Positions 51,491-59,253 of a stretch of DNA of 64,000 nt are shown one piece after another; position 1 is the first letter of the stretch, and the number at the start of each line of letters is the position of its first letter. The position numbers and the translations under genes were made by a program. The notes beneath the pieces are model-generated. The model saw only the letters and a program-made list of their open reading frames with translations, made no database searches and was not told where the DNA came from. The stretch is taken from the NCBI RefSeq assembly GCF_003342675.1, contig NZ_CP031148.1, positions 1,984,001 through 2,048,000 on the forward strand. The letters are read 5' to 3'. This DNA comes from Haloplanus rubicundus (GTDB taxonomy: Archaea > Halobacteriota > Halobacteria > Halobacteriales > Haloferacaceae).

Positions 51491-52633
51491 ATGCCCTCCA
51501 ACTGGTACGCCTTCGCGGCCCTGAGTGACGCCCGTGACGCGACCGAGGACCTCCTCCGCCCCGTCGACCGCGGGCGATGGCTGCGACTCGCCCTCATCGC
51601 CCTGTTCGTCGGCGTCGGCGGCGGCGTCCCGACCGGCGGGAGCAACGTCAACGTGCCCTCGGGTGGCGGCGGTGGCGGGATGCCGTCGGACGTGCCGGCG
51701 CCGTCGCTGCCCGACATCGGCTCCGTCGCCGCGGTCATCGCCGGTGTCGTCGTCCTGATCCTCCTGTTGGCGCTCGTCTGGAGTTTGATCGGTGCCGTCA
51801 TGGAGTTCGTCCTGATCGTCGGCCTCCGCGACCGCGAGGTGTCGATCCGCGACCCCTTCGGCGCGAACCTGCGCCCCGGGCTCCGGCTGTTCGGCTTCCG
51901 ACTCGCCGTCGGCCTCGTGAGCCTGCTCGTCGTCGGCCTTCCGCTACTCGCGGTGTTCGGCGTCGGCATCGGCGTCTCGCCCGCGTTCCTGATCCTGCTC
52001 GTCCCCCTGATCGTGGTGTTCGGCGTCGTCGCACTCGCCGGGAGCGTCGTCCTCGGACTGACGACGGACTTCGTCGTCCCGACGATGCTGACCGAGAGTC
52101 GGGGCGTCGTCGACGGCTGGCGGCGCCTCTGGCCGACGCTCCGGGCCGAGTGGAAACAGGTCGCCCTCTACGTCGTCGCGAAGTTCGTCCTCGGTATCGC
52201 GGTGAGTCTCGCCGTCTCGCTGGTCGTCCTGCTGGCCGCGCTGATCGTCGCGATTCCGTTCGCTATCGTCGGCGGCGGGCTGTATCTCGCCACCTCGGCC
52301 GCCGGCGCGAGCCACGTCGGCCTGATCGTCGCTGCCGTGCTCGTTGCCCTGTTCGTCCTCGTCATGATCGTCGTCGGCCTCATCGTGCAGGTGCCGGCGC
52401 TCACGTTCGTCCGGTACTACTCGCTGTCGGTGCTCGGAATGCTGGTGCCCGAACTCGACCTGGTGGGCGTCGAGCGGCCGGATGAGGAGAGTGACGACGG
52501 CGGTGACGATGGGCCGAACGATGACGACGGCGGTGACGATGGGCCGAACGATGACGACGACGGTGACGACACCGGTACCGGCGACGACTTCTCGGCCCCG
52601 GCCGACACCGTTGGGGCGTACCCAGCGGTGTAG
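51491..52633 (+). CDS. Polytopic membrane protein with acidic repeat tail
   Basis: A 380-residue membrane protein. After the conserved MPSNWYAFAALSDARDATEDLLRPV start come about six hydrophobic helices, the first near 32-47 and others near 77-105, 130-170 and 225-300. A low-complexity Gly/Pro/Ser loop lies after helix 1. The C-terminal cytoplasmic tail (about 335-380) carries two tandem copies of GDDGPNDDD and further Asp-rich sequence. Function unknown; the N-terminal helical motif is recurrent in haloarchaeal membrane proteins. Confidence 0.8.
   Translation: MPSNWYAFAALSDARDATEDLLRPVDRGRWLRLALIALFVGVGGGVPTGGSNVNVPSGGGGGGMPSDVPAPSLPDIGSVAAVIAGVVVLILLLALVWSLIGAVMEFVLIVGLRDREVSIRDPFGANLRPGLRLFGFRLAVGLVSLLVVGLPLLAVFGVGIGVSPAFLILLVPLIVVFGVVALAGSVVLGLTTDFVVPTMLTESRGVVDGWRRLWPTLRAEWKQVALYVVAKFVLGIAVSLAVSLVVLLAALIVAIPFAIVGGGLYLATSAAGASHVGLIVAAVLVALFVLVMIVVGLIVQVPALTFVRYYSLSVLGMLVPELDLVGVERPDEESDDGGDDGPNDDDGGDDGPNDDDDGDDTGTGDDFSAPADTVGAYPAV
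52493..52552 (+). repeat. Tandem 30-base repeat in the acidic tail coding region
   Basis: Two copies of a 30-base unit (GACGACGGCGGTGACGATGG, then GCCGAACGAT), at 52493-52522 and 52523-52552, followed by a degenerate third start. They encode the repeated Asp-rich GGDDGPNDDD tail and are likely to vary in number between strains. Confidence 0.85.
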
Positions 52634-52876
52634 TTGTCGGCCGTCGCCACGTGACTGGAGTCGGTAACTCGACGTGTCGAATCGTCCCACGGCCGTCCAG
52701 CCGACAGGCACGGCTGAACCCATAGAACTCGTCCGCTGGATGGAGTGATCGGATCCGTCATCCTGTTACGATCGGAATGGATGAGTAGCACTGAAGTGAC
52801 GTACACCCTTTCGAAGTCGTTCGAGTGACGCTTCGAACGGCACAGCTGTTATTAGTTCAACATGTGTAGCGGTAAC

Positions 52877-53683
52877 ATGGGGGAACGTAACAGAGGGACG
52901 GCGATCGACGATATAGCGTACCTCATACGATCCGAACACCGAGCGCCGACGCTTATCGCGCTCACGGTTCGTCCCCGTAGCCGCTCGGAACTCTGGGAGA
53001 TGGCCGGCGTTTCGGAGTCTACGATCAGACGGACGCTTGGCGAGTTCGAGGACCGCGACTGGGTTCAAAGGGATGGGTATCAGTACGAGGCGACACAACT
53101 GGGTGCCTTCGTCGCGTCAGCGATGGCGGATTTGATCGACCGGGTGGAAACCGAACGGAAGCTACGCGACGTGTGGCGATTACTTCCGGACGATGAGAGC
53201 GGTTTCACCATCAAGATGTGTGCGGATGCGACCGTCACGGTGGCCGACCCCGAGGATCCGTCCCGCCCGATCACCCGTTTCTGCTCGCTCATCGAGGAGA
53301 CGGATCGACTGCGATTTACCGGATTCGACGTTGCCATGCTCGATTCCTGTAAGACCGAACTCTGCGAGCGAATCGTCGATGGGATGGAAACGGAGCTCAT
53401 CAACCCGCCGAGAGTAGCCAATTACATTCGCTCGAACTGTCCGGATCTATTCTCGGAGGCACTGGAGAGCGGCAATCTCGATGTCCGATTGCACGACGAG
53501 TTACCACCGTTTGGGGTCAGTATCTTCGACGACCGAATCGCAGTCACTGGATACGACCGCGAGGGCGTTATGGTTCGAGTCTTGGTCGACACCGACGACA
53601 CGGACGCACGCGCATGGGCGGAATCGACTTTCACGCTCCACCGACGAAAGACGCCAATTCTCCCCATCGAACAGGACCTTTGA
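52877..53683 (+). CDS. Winged-helix regulator with archaeal C-terminal domain
   Basis: A 268-residue protein: an N-terminal HTH (RPRSRSELWEMAGVSESTIRRTLGEFEDRDWVQRDG), followed by a larger alpha/beta domain (about 110-265) with RFCSLIEETDRLRFTGFDVAML and DELPPFGVSIFDDRIAVTGYDREGVMVRV. This matches a haloarchaeal regulator family (HVO_A0261/DUF1724-like) by eye. Codon use is less GC-rich than the neighbours. It precedes the DUF1059-OsmC operon and is its most likely regulator. The start at 52877 suits a TATA-like TTATTAG upstream; 52862 is an alternative. Confidence 0.82.
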   Translation: MGERNRGTAIDDIAYLIRSEHRAPTLIALTVRPRSRSELWEMAGVSESTIRRTLGEFEDRDWVQRDGYQYEATQLGAFVASAMADLIDRVETERKLRDVWRLLPDDESGFTIKMCADATVTVADPEDPSRPITRFCSLIEETDRLRFTGFDVAMLDSCKTELCERIVDGMETELINPPRVANYIRSNCPDLFSEALESGNLDVRLHDELPPFGVSIFDDRIAVTGYDREGVMVRVLVDTDDTDARAWAESTFTLHRRKTPILPIEQDL

Positions 53684-53985
53684 GGTGGGTATCGAACGCC
53701 CCGATCACAGCCGAACCTATCGGTGGGCTTCGTGCCCGTTCCCGGGGAACCGACCGGTCGGACGATGTGGGCCGATATCCTCTTTTCGTGGTCGTTGATC
53801 TCAAACGCTACTATAGCCATCTCGTTTGCAGTAACCGCACAGTCGTCAACGTCTGATTGACTGTCACCGAATACCAACCCCTGCAACCACTACCGCGGCT
53901 GTTATCCACTGCATAACTGTCACGAGTTAGTTATCTATCCTTGGGAGTCTGTAACACATCTTGCCGCAAGGCAACTGAACCGACG
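53684..53985. other. 302-base gap before the DUF1059 operon
   Basis: No convincing gene. It is poorer in GC than the genome and contains the operon promoter: TTATCTAT about 50 bases before the ATG, near 53931. Two palindromic-looking segments near 53700-53800 are not clear enough to name. The short plus-strand frame at 53614 is rejected. Confidence 0.55.
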
Positions 53986-54159
53986 ATGGCTGACGCATAC
54001 AAACTCGACTGTGAATCGGAGGCGGTCGACTGCCGATTCATCATTCAGTCGGAAGACGAAACCGAAGCGATCGAACTGGCCAAGAGACACATGCGGGAGG
54101 GTCACGGACAGGACTACTCGGACGACGAACTCCGGAAGGAACACCTTCAGGTGGTCTAA
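53986..54159 (+). CDS. DUF1059 small protein
   Basis: A 57-residue protein: MADAYKLDCESEAVDCRFIIQSEDETEAIELAKRHMREGHG, with two Cys nine residues or less apart and the YSDDELRKEHLQVV end typical of DUF1059. The family has no fixed function. It is the first gene of a five-gene plus-strand cluster and starts two bases before the OsmC-like gene (stop to start). The Cys pair and cluster context suggest a metal- or redox-linked role. Confidence 0.82.
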   Translation: MADAYKLDCESEAVDCRFIIQSEDETEAIELAKRHMREGHGQDYSDDELRKEHLQVV

Positions 54160-54161
54160 TC

Positions 54162-54767
54162 ATGGCATCCGAAGGCCAGGTTACCCACGGCGTCGATCCC
54201 GAGGCACTCGCCGCCTTCGCGGAGCACGCCGCCGAGAACCCCGAGGACGTTCAACTCGGGCTGAGCGCCCGATCGACCTACGAGGGGACGGCCGCTCACA
54301 GCCTCGCGACGATCGACTCGTACGTCCTCGGCGGCGAGACGATCGCACGCGACACCCGGGAGTACACGATTCCGTACGGAGGCTGGAAGGAAGTGCTGGA
54401 TGCCGGCGGCTGGGTCGGCGCGACCGATCGGCTCGAGCCGATCGAAGCAGCACTGTCTGCGCTCGTCTCCTGCATCAACGTCGGCATCACCATCAACGCC
54501 GTGGCCAACGGCGTCGACATCGACCACCTCGAAACGCGCGTTCGTACCGACTTCGACCCGGCCGTCCTCTTCAGTCTCGAGGATCTCGGGAACGCCGACA
54601 CGGTGTTCGAGAACCTGACCGCCGAGATCGAGATCGAGAGCCCCGATCTCGACAAAGACGAGGTCGACGAGTGGGCACGACGTGCGCCGGTCTACACGCT
54701 CGTCTCGCTCGAACAGGATATCAACCTCACGGTGAACACGCCTGCCGAGGTGGAAGCCGACGACTGA
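54162..54767 (+). CDS. OsmC-like protein
   Basis: A 201-residue protein with an OsmC/Ohr-like fold: SARSTYEGTAAHSLATIDSYVLGG, the central helix PIEAALSALVSCINVGITINAVANG with a conserved Cys, and a C-terminal RRAPVYTLVSLEQDINLTVNTP. It is longer than the OsmC at 38589. The second peroxidatic Cys is not found. It follows DUF1059 with a two-base gap, and the methyltransferase gene starts 12 bases after its stop, so all three are one operon. Confidence 0.82.
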   Translation: MASEGQVTHGVDPEALAAFAEHAAENPEDVQLGLSARSTYEGTAAHSLATIDSYVLGGETIARDTREYTIPYGGWKEVLDAGGWVGATDRLEPIEAALSALVSCINVGITINAVANGVDIDHLETRVRTDFDPAVLFSLEDLGNADTVFENLTAEIEIESPDLDKDEVDEWARRAPVYTLVSLEQDINLTVNTPAEVEADD

Positions 54768-54779
54768 GAGGACAGGCAC

Positions 54780-55547
54780 ATGGCAAACTCACTCGACGTC
54801 GACAAACTGGAACAGGCAGTTAAATCGGTCTACCAGGATGTCGCGGAGGAGCCGGACGAAGGGTATCACTTCGAGATGGGTCGCCCGCTGGCGGAACGCC
54901 TCGGTTATCCGCCGGAGCATCTCGATCGGATTCCCGCGGAGGCGATGGAATCGTTCGCCGGCGTCGGATATTACTTCGATCTGGCCGCTATCGAGGACGG
55001 CGACGACGTGCTGGACCTCGGCAGTGGATCGGGCACGGACGTGTTCGTCGCCGCACTCCACGTGGGAGACGACGGAAGCGTGACCGGGCTGGACATGACG
55101 GTCCAACAACTCGAGAAGGCCCGCAAGTTGCGCGACGAGGCTGGACTGGAGAACGTCTCGTTCGAGCAGGGATACATCGAAGACGTTCCCTTCGACGATG
55201 GGGCCTTCGACGTCGTCGTCTCGAACGGGGTCATCAACCTCTCTCCGGACAAGGCACAGGTGTTCGAGGAAGCCCATCGGGTGCTCGCTCCCGGCGGTCG
55301 GCTTGCCATCTCCGACATCATCAGCGAGGAGGTGATGCCGGAGAGCATCAAGAACGACGAGGACCTCTGGGCGGCTTGCATCGGCGGGGCCGAGCAGATC
55401 GACCGCTATACGACGGCCATCGAAGCCGCTGGCTTCGCAGTGACGGATGTCCGGGACAACAGCCAGTACGAATTCATCTCCGATCGGGCGGCGAATGCGT
55501 GCGAGAAGTACGGCGTCAAGAGCGTCACACTCGGGGCAACCAAGTGA
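54780..55547 (+). CDS. SAM-dependent methyltransferase, ArsM-like group
   Basis: A 255-residue class I methyltransferase: motif I VLDLGSGSGTDVFVAA, GLDMTVQQLEKARKL, IEDVPFDDGAFDVVVSNGVINLSPD, then EEAHRVLAPGGRLAISDI. The pattern is close to the arsenite/UbiE methyltransferase group. The Cys residues seen (AACIGG, ANACEKYG) do not reproduce the full ArsM triad. Its substrate is therefore open; the stress-linked neighbours favour a small-molecule or metalloid substrate. It is followed by a membrane protein gene. Confidence 0.8.
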   Translation: MANSLDVDKLEQAVKSVYQDVAEEPDEGYHFEMGRPLAERLGYPPEHLDRIPAEAMESFAGVGYYFDLAAIEDGDDVLDLGSGSGTDVFVAALHVGDDGSVTGLDMTVQQLEKARKLRDEAGLENVSFEQGYIEDVPFDDGAFDVVVSNGVINLSPDKAQVFEEAHRVLAPGGRLAISDIISEEVMPESIKNDEDLWAACIGGAEQIDRYTTAIEAAGFAVTDVRDNSQYEFISDRAANACEKYGVKSVTLGATK

Positions 55548-55552
55548 TCAGC

Positions 55553-56044
55553 ATGGCTACAGATCAACCAGTCGCGGACGAACAGGGAGTACAGGTCGAA
55601 TCGCAAGTCCGGAACGGAGCGTTGTTGATGGCACTCGCCGGTGTCGCGTTCGTCGGCTACGGGGTCGTGTTTCTCGCGTTGAATTTCGTGGGTACTGGCT
55701 TCGAACTCGGCGTCAGTACGCTGGCTGGGATGACGAGCGCCGACCTCGATCCGAGGGTGGCGTACTACATCAGTCACCTGCACGTCGCCACCGCCGCGTT
55801 CATCATCTCGACGGGCATCGCCGTCACAGGCCTCTCGTGGTACGGTGTGCGCCAGCGGCTCACGTGGGCGTGGGCGACCGCGATCGTCAGCGCCGTCGTC
55901 GGTCTCGCGCTCGCACTCCCGATGCACTGGACGGCGGATGCGTTCTCCCACGATTGGGTGACACATCTGGGACCGATCTACCTCGCGACGATCGTCTTTA
56001 TTGCGGGGGTCGTACTGTCCTACCGGGGCGTTCGGACGACGTAG
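55553..56044 (+). CDS. Four-helix membrane protein of the DUF1059 operon
   Basis: A 163-residue protein with four predicted helices (about 21-45, 70-90, 103-125, 133-155) and a short polar N-terminal region. An internal SHLHVATAAF segment places His residues at a membrane face. No family is recognised. It begins six bases after the methyltransferase stop. It could be a membrane partner of the operon's redox proteins. Confidence 0.72.
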   Translation: MATDQPVADEQGVQVESQVRNGALLMALAGVAFVGYGVVFLALNFVGTGFELGVSTLAGMTSADLDPRVAYYISHLHVATAAFIISTGIAVTGLSWYGVRQRLTWAWATAIVSAVVGLALALPMHWTADAFSHDWVTHLGPIYLATIVFIAGVVLSYRGVRTT

Positions 56045-56075
56045 CCGGGCGTGCCGATTCCTCCCGCCATCACAG

Positions 56076-56267
56076 ATGATTGTGGCATCGCTCCTCGTGT
56101 TGCATATAACTCAGAACGTGACTCTGGTCGAGTACCTGTTTCGAGTCCTCGCTCACCTACTACTGTTCACCGGTATCGGAGCGATCCTCGTCTGTGGCGT
56201 CCGGCTGATCGGAATCGTCCGCTCGGAGGTCCACGGGCGCGTGAAAAGCAACGATCGTGGACCGTGA
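56076..56267 (+). CDS. Small membrane protein at the end of the operon
   Basis: A 63-residue frame opening MIVASLLVLHITQNVTLVEYLFRVLAHLLLFTGIGAILVCGVRL, with two hydrophobic helices and a basic end. The longer frame from 56001 is Arg-rich before it and is rejected. It follows the four-helix gene by 31 bases and is likely co-transcribed. The existence as a separate gene is moderately supported only. Confidence 0.55.
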   Translation: MIVASLLVLHITQNVTLVEYLFRVLAHLLLFTGIGAILVCGVRLIGIVRSEVHGRVKSNDRGP

Positions 56268-56356
56268 CTCGCCACCTCACCCGATCGAGCCGTGCGGCAT
56301 ACGCACTGTTTTCAGCACGACCGTCGAATCGGAGCACCGACGAGGCTGGCCGTCAC

Positions 56357-57157
56357 TCACCGTCCCTCTTCCTGCAGGCGTTCGGTCGTCTCGATCAGCG
56401 GGTGACGGGCGTAGTCGACGACCGAGATATCGTCGATGGTCTCTAACCCCTCTTTCTCCGCGGTGCGTTGCATCCCGAGTTCGAGCTCCGCGGCGGCGTC
56501 GACGACGATGACGTAGGCGTCCATCTCCTCGATGTCGAGGCGGTTGGCGGCCATGACGCGGTGGTGGCCGTCGGCGAGCAGGAGCGTTCCCGCGTTGTCG
56601 ATGACGACCAGCGGTTCGGCCAGCCCGTGTTCGAGTTCGTAGCTCCGGCCCTGGAGTTCGTCGGCGTACACCCGCGACTGCGTGGGTGTGAGCTCCGAGA
56701 GCTCGATCTGTCGTCGTTCCTCGGAGACGTCGATGTCGTGAATCTCCTCCAAGGTGTGCATGAGCTTCCCCACCTTCTCGGGCGTGGCGCGTTCGATCTG
56801 ACTCCGGATCACGTCCGTATTCGAGATGATGCCGACGAGGTTGCCGGCGTCGTCGACGACCGGGAGCTTCTGGATGCCCGACCGGAGGATCACCCGCGCG
56901 GCGTCGTTGATCTTCATCTCCGGGTGGGCGACCACGAGATCCTCGGACATCACGGTGAACACCCGGGCGTTGTCGTCGGCCGCCAGCAGATCCCGGGCGC
57001 TGATGAACCCCTCGACGTGTCGCCCGTCGGTCACCGGGAAGCCGGTGTGACCGTCGCTCTCGACGATTCGACGCGACACCTCGGAGACGGTGTCGTCCGG
57101 CGAGACGGTCGCCACGTCACGGGTCATGTAATCTTCGACTGTCGCGTTCGCGGCCAT
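56357..57157 (-). CDS. CBS-pair protein with C-terminal ParB-like domain
   Basis: A 266-residue protein: two CBS motifs form a Bateman module (residues about 8-125), shown by YMTRDVATVSPDDTVSEVSRRIVESDGHTGFPVTD and INDAARVILRSGIQKLPVVDDAGNLVGIISNTDVI. The C-terminal half has the ParB/Srx-like segment LVVIDNAGTLLLADGHHRVMAANRLDIEEMDAYVIVVD, with the DGHHR nucleotide-binding motif. ADP/ATP or SAM may be sensed by the CBS part and a nucleotide-dependent activity carried by the ParB part. It lies behind an 82-base hairpin. Confidence 0.82.
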   Translation of the reverse strand: MAANATVEDYMTRDVATVSPDDTVSEVSRRIVESDGHTGFPVTDGRHVEGFISARDLLAADDNARVFTVMSEDLVVAHPEMKINDAARVILRSGIQKLPVVDDAGNLVGIISNTDVIRSQIERATPEKVGKLMHTLEEIHDIDVSEERRQIELSELTPTQSRVYADELQGRSYELEHGLAEPLVVIDNAGTLLLADGHHRVMAANRLDIEEMDAYVIVVDAAAELELGMQRTAEKEGLETIDDISVVDYARHPLIETTERLQEEGR

Positions 57158-57221
57158 TGCAGGGCCGTACGACGCCGACTCTCAAAAGGGTGGTCGTCGG
57201 CGGCTCGCTCGCCGACCGCTC

Positions 57222-57303
57222 ATACGGTTTCGTGTAAGCCATTACCGGTGGTTCGCCGACCCGTCTTGGCGAACCACCGGTACACAGTTACACTAATCCG
57301 TAT
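57222..57303. repeat. 82-base symmetric hairpin element
   Basis: A long palindrome: ATACGG, four bases, GTGTAA, five bases, TACCGGTGGTTCGCC, a 10-base loop, then the exact inverse complements in mirrored order and spacing, GGCGAACCACCGGTA, TTACAC and CCGTAT. It ends exactly at the stop codon of the DHH phosphoesterase gene. CGG...CCG ends are flanked by TA on both sides, and TCA is repeated outside. It may be a miniature transposable element or a transcription terminator. Confidence 0.8.
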
Positions 57304-58763
57304 CACTCCTCCAGCGGGAACTCCAGCGCGATGTCGGCGGCAGCGGGGTCGCGCCGGGGCGCGCTCGGCGGGTTCTCCAGCACCTCGAACAGCCGGCCGG
57401 CGATCACGTCGTCGACGATGCTCGCCAGCGACTCGGCCGACGCCTCCTCCACCGCGCCGAGGATGCCGAGCGGGATCTGTGCCCCCGCCATATCGGCGTG
57501 TCCGCCGGCGCTCCCGATGGAGCCGAGCGCGTCGCGCAACACCTCGCCGAGGTCGACGTCGGTGCCGCGCGCCCGGCCGGAGACGTAGACCGTCTCGTTC
57601 ATGAAGCCGTGGACGACGACGATGCAGATCCCTTCCATGTCGAGCAGACGGTCGGCGGCCTGTGCGAGGGCGTCGCGGTCGCGGACCCGCCCGACGCCGG
57701 TCGTGAGCACGTCCCCACGCACCCGGCGGTTGCGGATCGCCGCCGACAGCGTCGCGAGTACGTCCGCGCTCATGCTCGGTTCCTCGACACGGTCGAGCAC
57801 CGACTCGTCGGCGGTCGGGAGGAGGAACGCGGCCGCCTCGAAGTCGGCCTCGACTGCCTCGCGCGTGAAGTCACGCGTGTCGATCCGGATGCCGTACAAA
57901 AGCGCCGTCGCGACCACGCGATCCGGCGTCATTCCGAGTCGGTCGAGATACTCCGCGAGGAGCGTACTGGTCGCGCCCACGTCGCTCCGGAGGTCGACGT
58001 ACCGCGCCTCGACCGGCGCCCGCGGCGGGTGGTGGTCGATCACCACGTCCACCTCGGTGTCGGGGTCCAACCCGTCGTTCACGCCGGGTCTCGAGTGATC
58101 GACGAGGGCGACGCCCGCGTACTCCGCGATCCGGTCCGCCGACTCCACGCTCAGGAGGTCGAGGTCGAGCAGGTTCACCAGCGCCCGGTTCTCCTGGTGT
58201 GAAATCTCCCCGAAGTAACAGGCGTCGGCGTCGACGCCGACCGTCCGAGCGACGTGTGCGAGCGCGATGGCCGACGCGATGGCGTCTGGATCGGGGTTGT
58301 CGTGCATCACGACGGCCAGCCGGCCGTCGATGTCGCGGAGGACGCTCAACAGTCGACAGACCCGCTCGGCCCCCTCGCCGGTGACCGCCTCGAGGAGGTG
58401 GTCGACGACGAGCCCCTGCACGTCGACGACGCGGTCGGCCACCTCCTCGAGCGCGGGACCCGACTCGGACCCCCGCCGCCCGTCGCAGGCGACGATCAGG
58501 GCCTCCGGAAACGACTCGCGGGCCTGCCGGGCGGCCGCGAGGTTGCGGTCGGCGTCCTCCCCGAGCACCACCACCACGTCGGTCGCGTCGGGATACGTCG
58601 CGGGGTCCGTCGGATCGCCGCGGGTCACCTCCGCGATGCCGTCGAGTCCCTCGATCCGGGAGTCGTCCGGGAGGACAGCCCGAAGCTCCCCGCCCCACGT
58701 CGAGACGACACCCGCGACGGTTTCGCCAGCGCGCCCACACCCGAGCACGAGCCGCCTCACCAT
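57303..58763 (-). CDS. DHH/DHHA1 phosphoesterase with N-terminal TrkA-N domain
   Basis: A 486-residue fusion. The N-terminal Rossmann part (about 3-115) contains LVLGCGRAGETVAGV and VVVVLGEDADRNLAAARQA, similar to TrkA-N/RCK. The C-terminal part is a DHH phosphoesterase: AVVMHDNPDPDAIASA, VDHSRPG, VIDHHPPRAP (DHH motif) and the DHHA1 GSAGGHADMAGAQIP. Family relatives degrade c-di-AMP or nanoRNA; here the fusion suggests NAD- or nucleotide-controlled activity, not proven. It is transcribed ahead of the CBS gene on the minus strand. Confidence 0.9.
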   Translation of the reverse strand: MVRRLVLGCGRAGETVAGVVSTWGGELRAVLPDDSRIEGLDGIAEVTRGDPTDPATYPDATDVVVVLGEDADRNLAAARQARESFPEALIVACDGRRGSESGPALEEVADRVVDVQGLVVDHLLEAVTGEGAERVCRLLSVLRDIDGRLAVVMHDNPDPDAIASAIALAHVARTVGVDADACYFGEISHQENRALVNLLDLDLLSVESADRIAEYAGVALVDHSRPGVNDGLDPDTEVDVVIDHHPPRAPVEARYVDLRSDVGATSTLLAEYLDRLGMTPDRVVATALLYGIRIDTRDFTREAVEADFEAAAFLLPTADESVLDRVEEPSMSADVLATLSAAIRNRRVRGDVLTTGVGRVRDRDALAQAADRLLDMEGICIVVVHGFMNETVYVSGRARGTDVDLGEVLRDALGSIGSAGGHADMAGAQIPLGILGAVEEASAESLASIVDDVIAGRLFEVLENPPSAPRRDPAAADIALEFPLEE

Positions 58764-58850
58764 ATCCGTTCGTTACGCCCGCCACTCAAAACCCTACCGT
58801 CACGAACTGTCGATGGAGTTATCAGAGTGTGGTGCGTGATACCGTGTAAC

Positions 58851-59246
58851 ATGTCCGACCAACGTGATCTCGTCGATCCGTCGCTCGAGGAGCAGTTGGT
58901 GAGCGCCTGCCGAACCGCAGTCGGCGACAGCTTGCGGAGTGTCACGTACTTCACGCCGGACGCGTACGAGCAGATGTATCTCCGGTCCGACCTGGAAGCC
59001 GACGCCGACCTCGCGGCGTCGGTCGAACACGAGGCCGCGGGATTTCGCACACAGATGGCGTACGAGGGGAGCGAACTCGGCGACTACCAGTACACGCTCC
59101 GGGTGTTCGAGAACGGGTTCATGACGCGCGTCATCGACGGCGACCGGGGCGTCTTCGTGACGACGGACGGCATCACCGTTCTCAGATCGAAGGAAGTGAC
59201 CGAGGCGATTCGATCGACGTTACGGGTGACGGCGCCGGCCGAATGA
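58851..59246 (+). CDS. Conserved-type haloarchaeal protein of unknown function
   Basis: A 131-residue protein: LVDPSLEEQLVSACRTAVGDSLRSVTYFTPDAYEQMYLRSDLEADADL, with GDYQYTLRVFENGFMTRVIDGDRGVFVTTDGITV. No known domain, but the conserved-looking helical start and beta strands suggest a compact fold. It lies between the divergent DHH gene and the convergent nuoN, with a 7-base gap to the latter. Function unknown. Confidence 0.75.
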   Translation: MSDQRDLVDPSLEEQLVSACRTAVGDSLRSVTYFTPDAYEQMYLRSDLEADADLAASVEHEAAGFRTQMAYEGSELGDYQYTLRVFENGFMTRVIDGDRGVFVTTDGITVLRSKEVTEAIRSTLRVTAPAE

Positions 59247-59253
59247 CCGGCCG

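Noticed and set aside
53614..53856. Possible 80-residue gene in the gap before the DUF1059 operon
   Set aside because: Its beginning overlaps the regulator gene in another frame and the composition is not protein-like.
57158..57221. Second hairpin ahead of the 82-base element
   Set aside because: GGCTCGCTCGCCGACC can pair only weakly; not better than chance in such GC-rich DNA.
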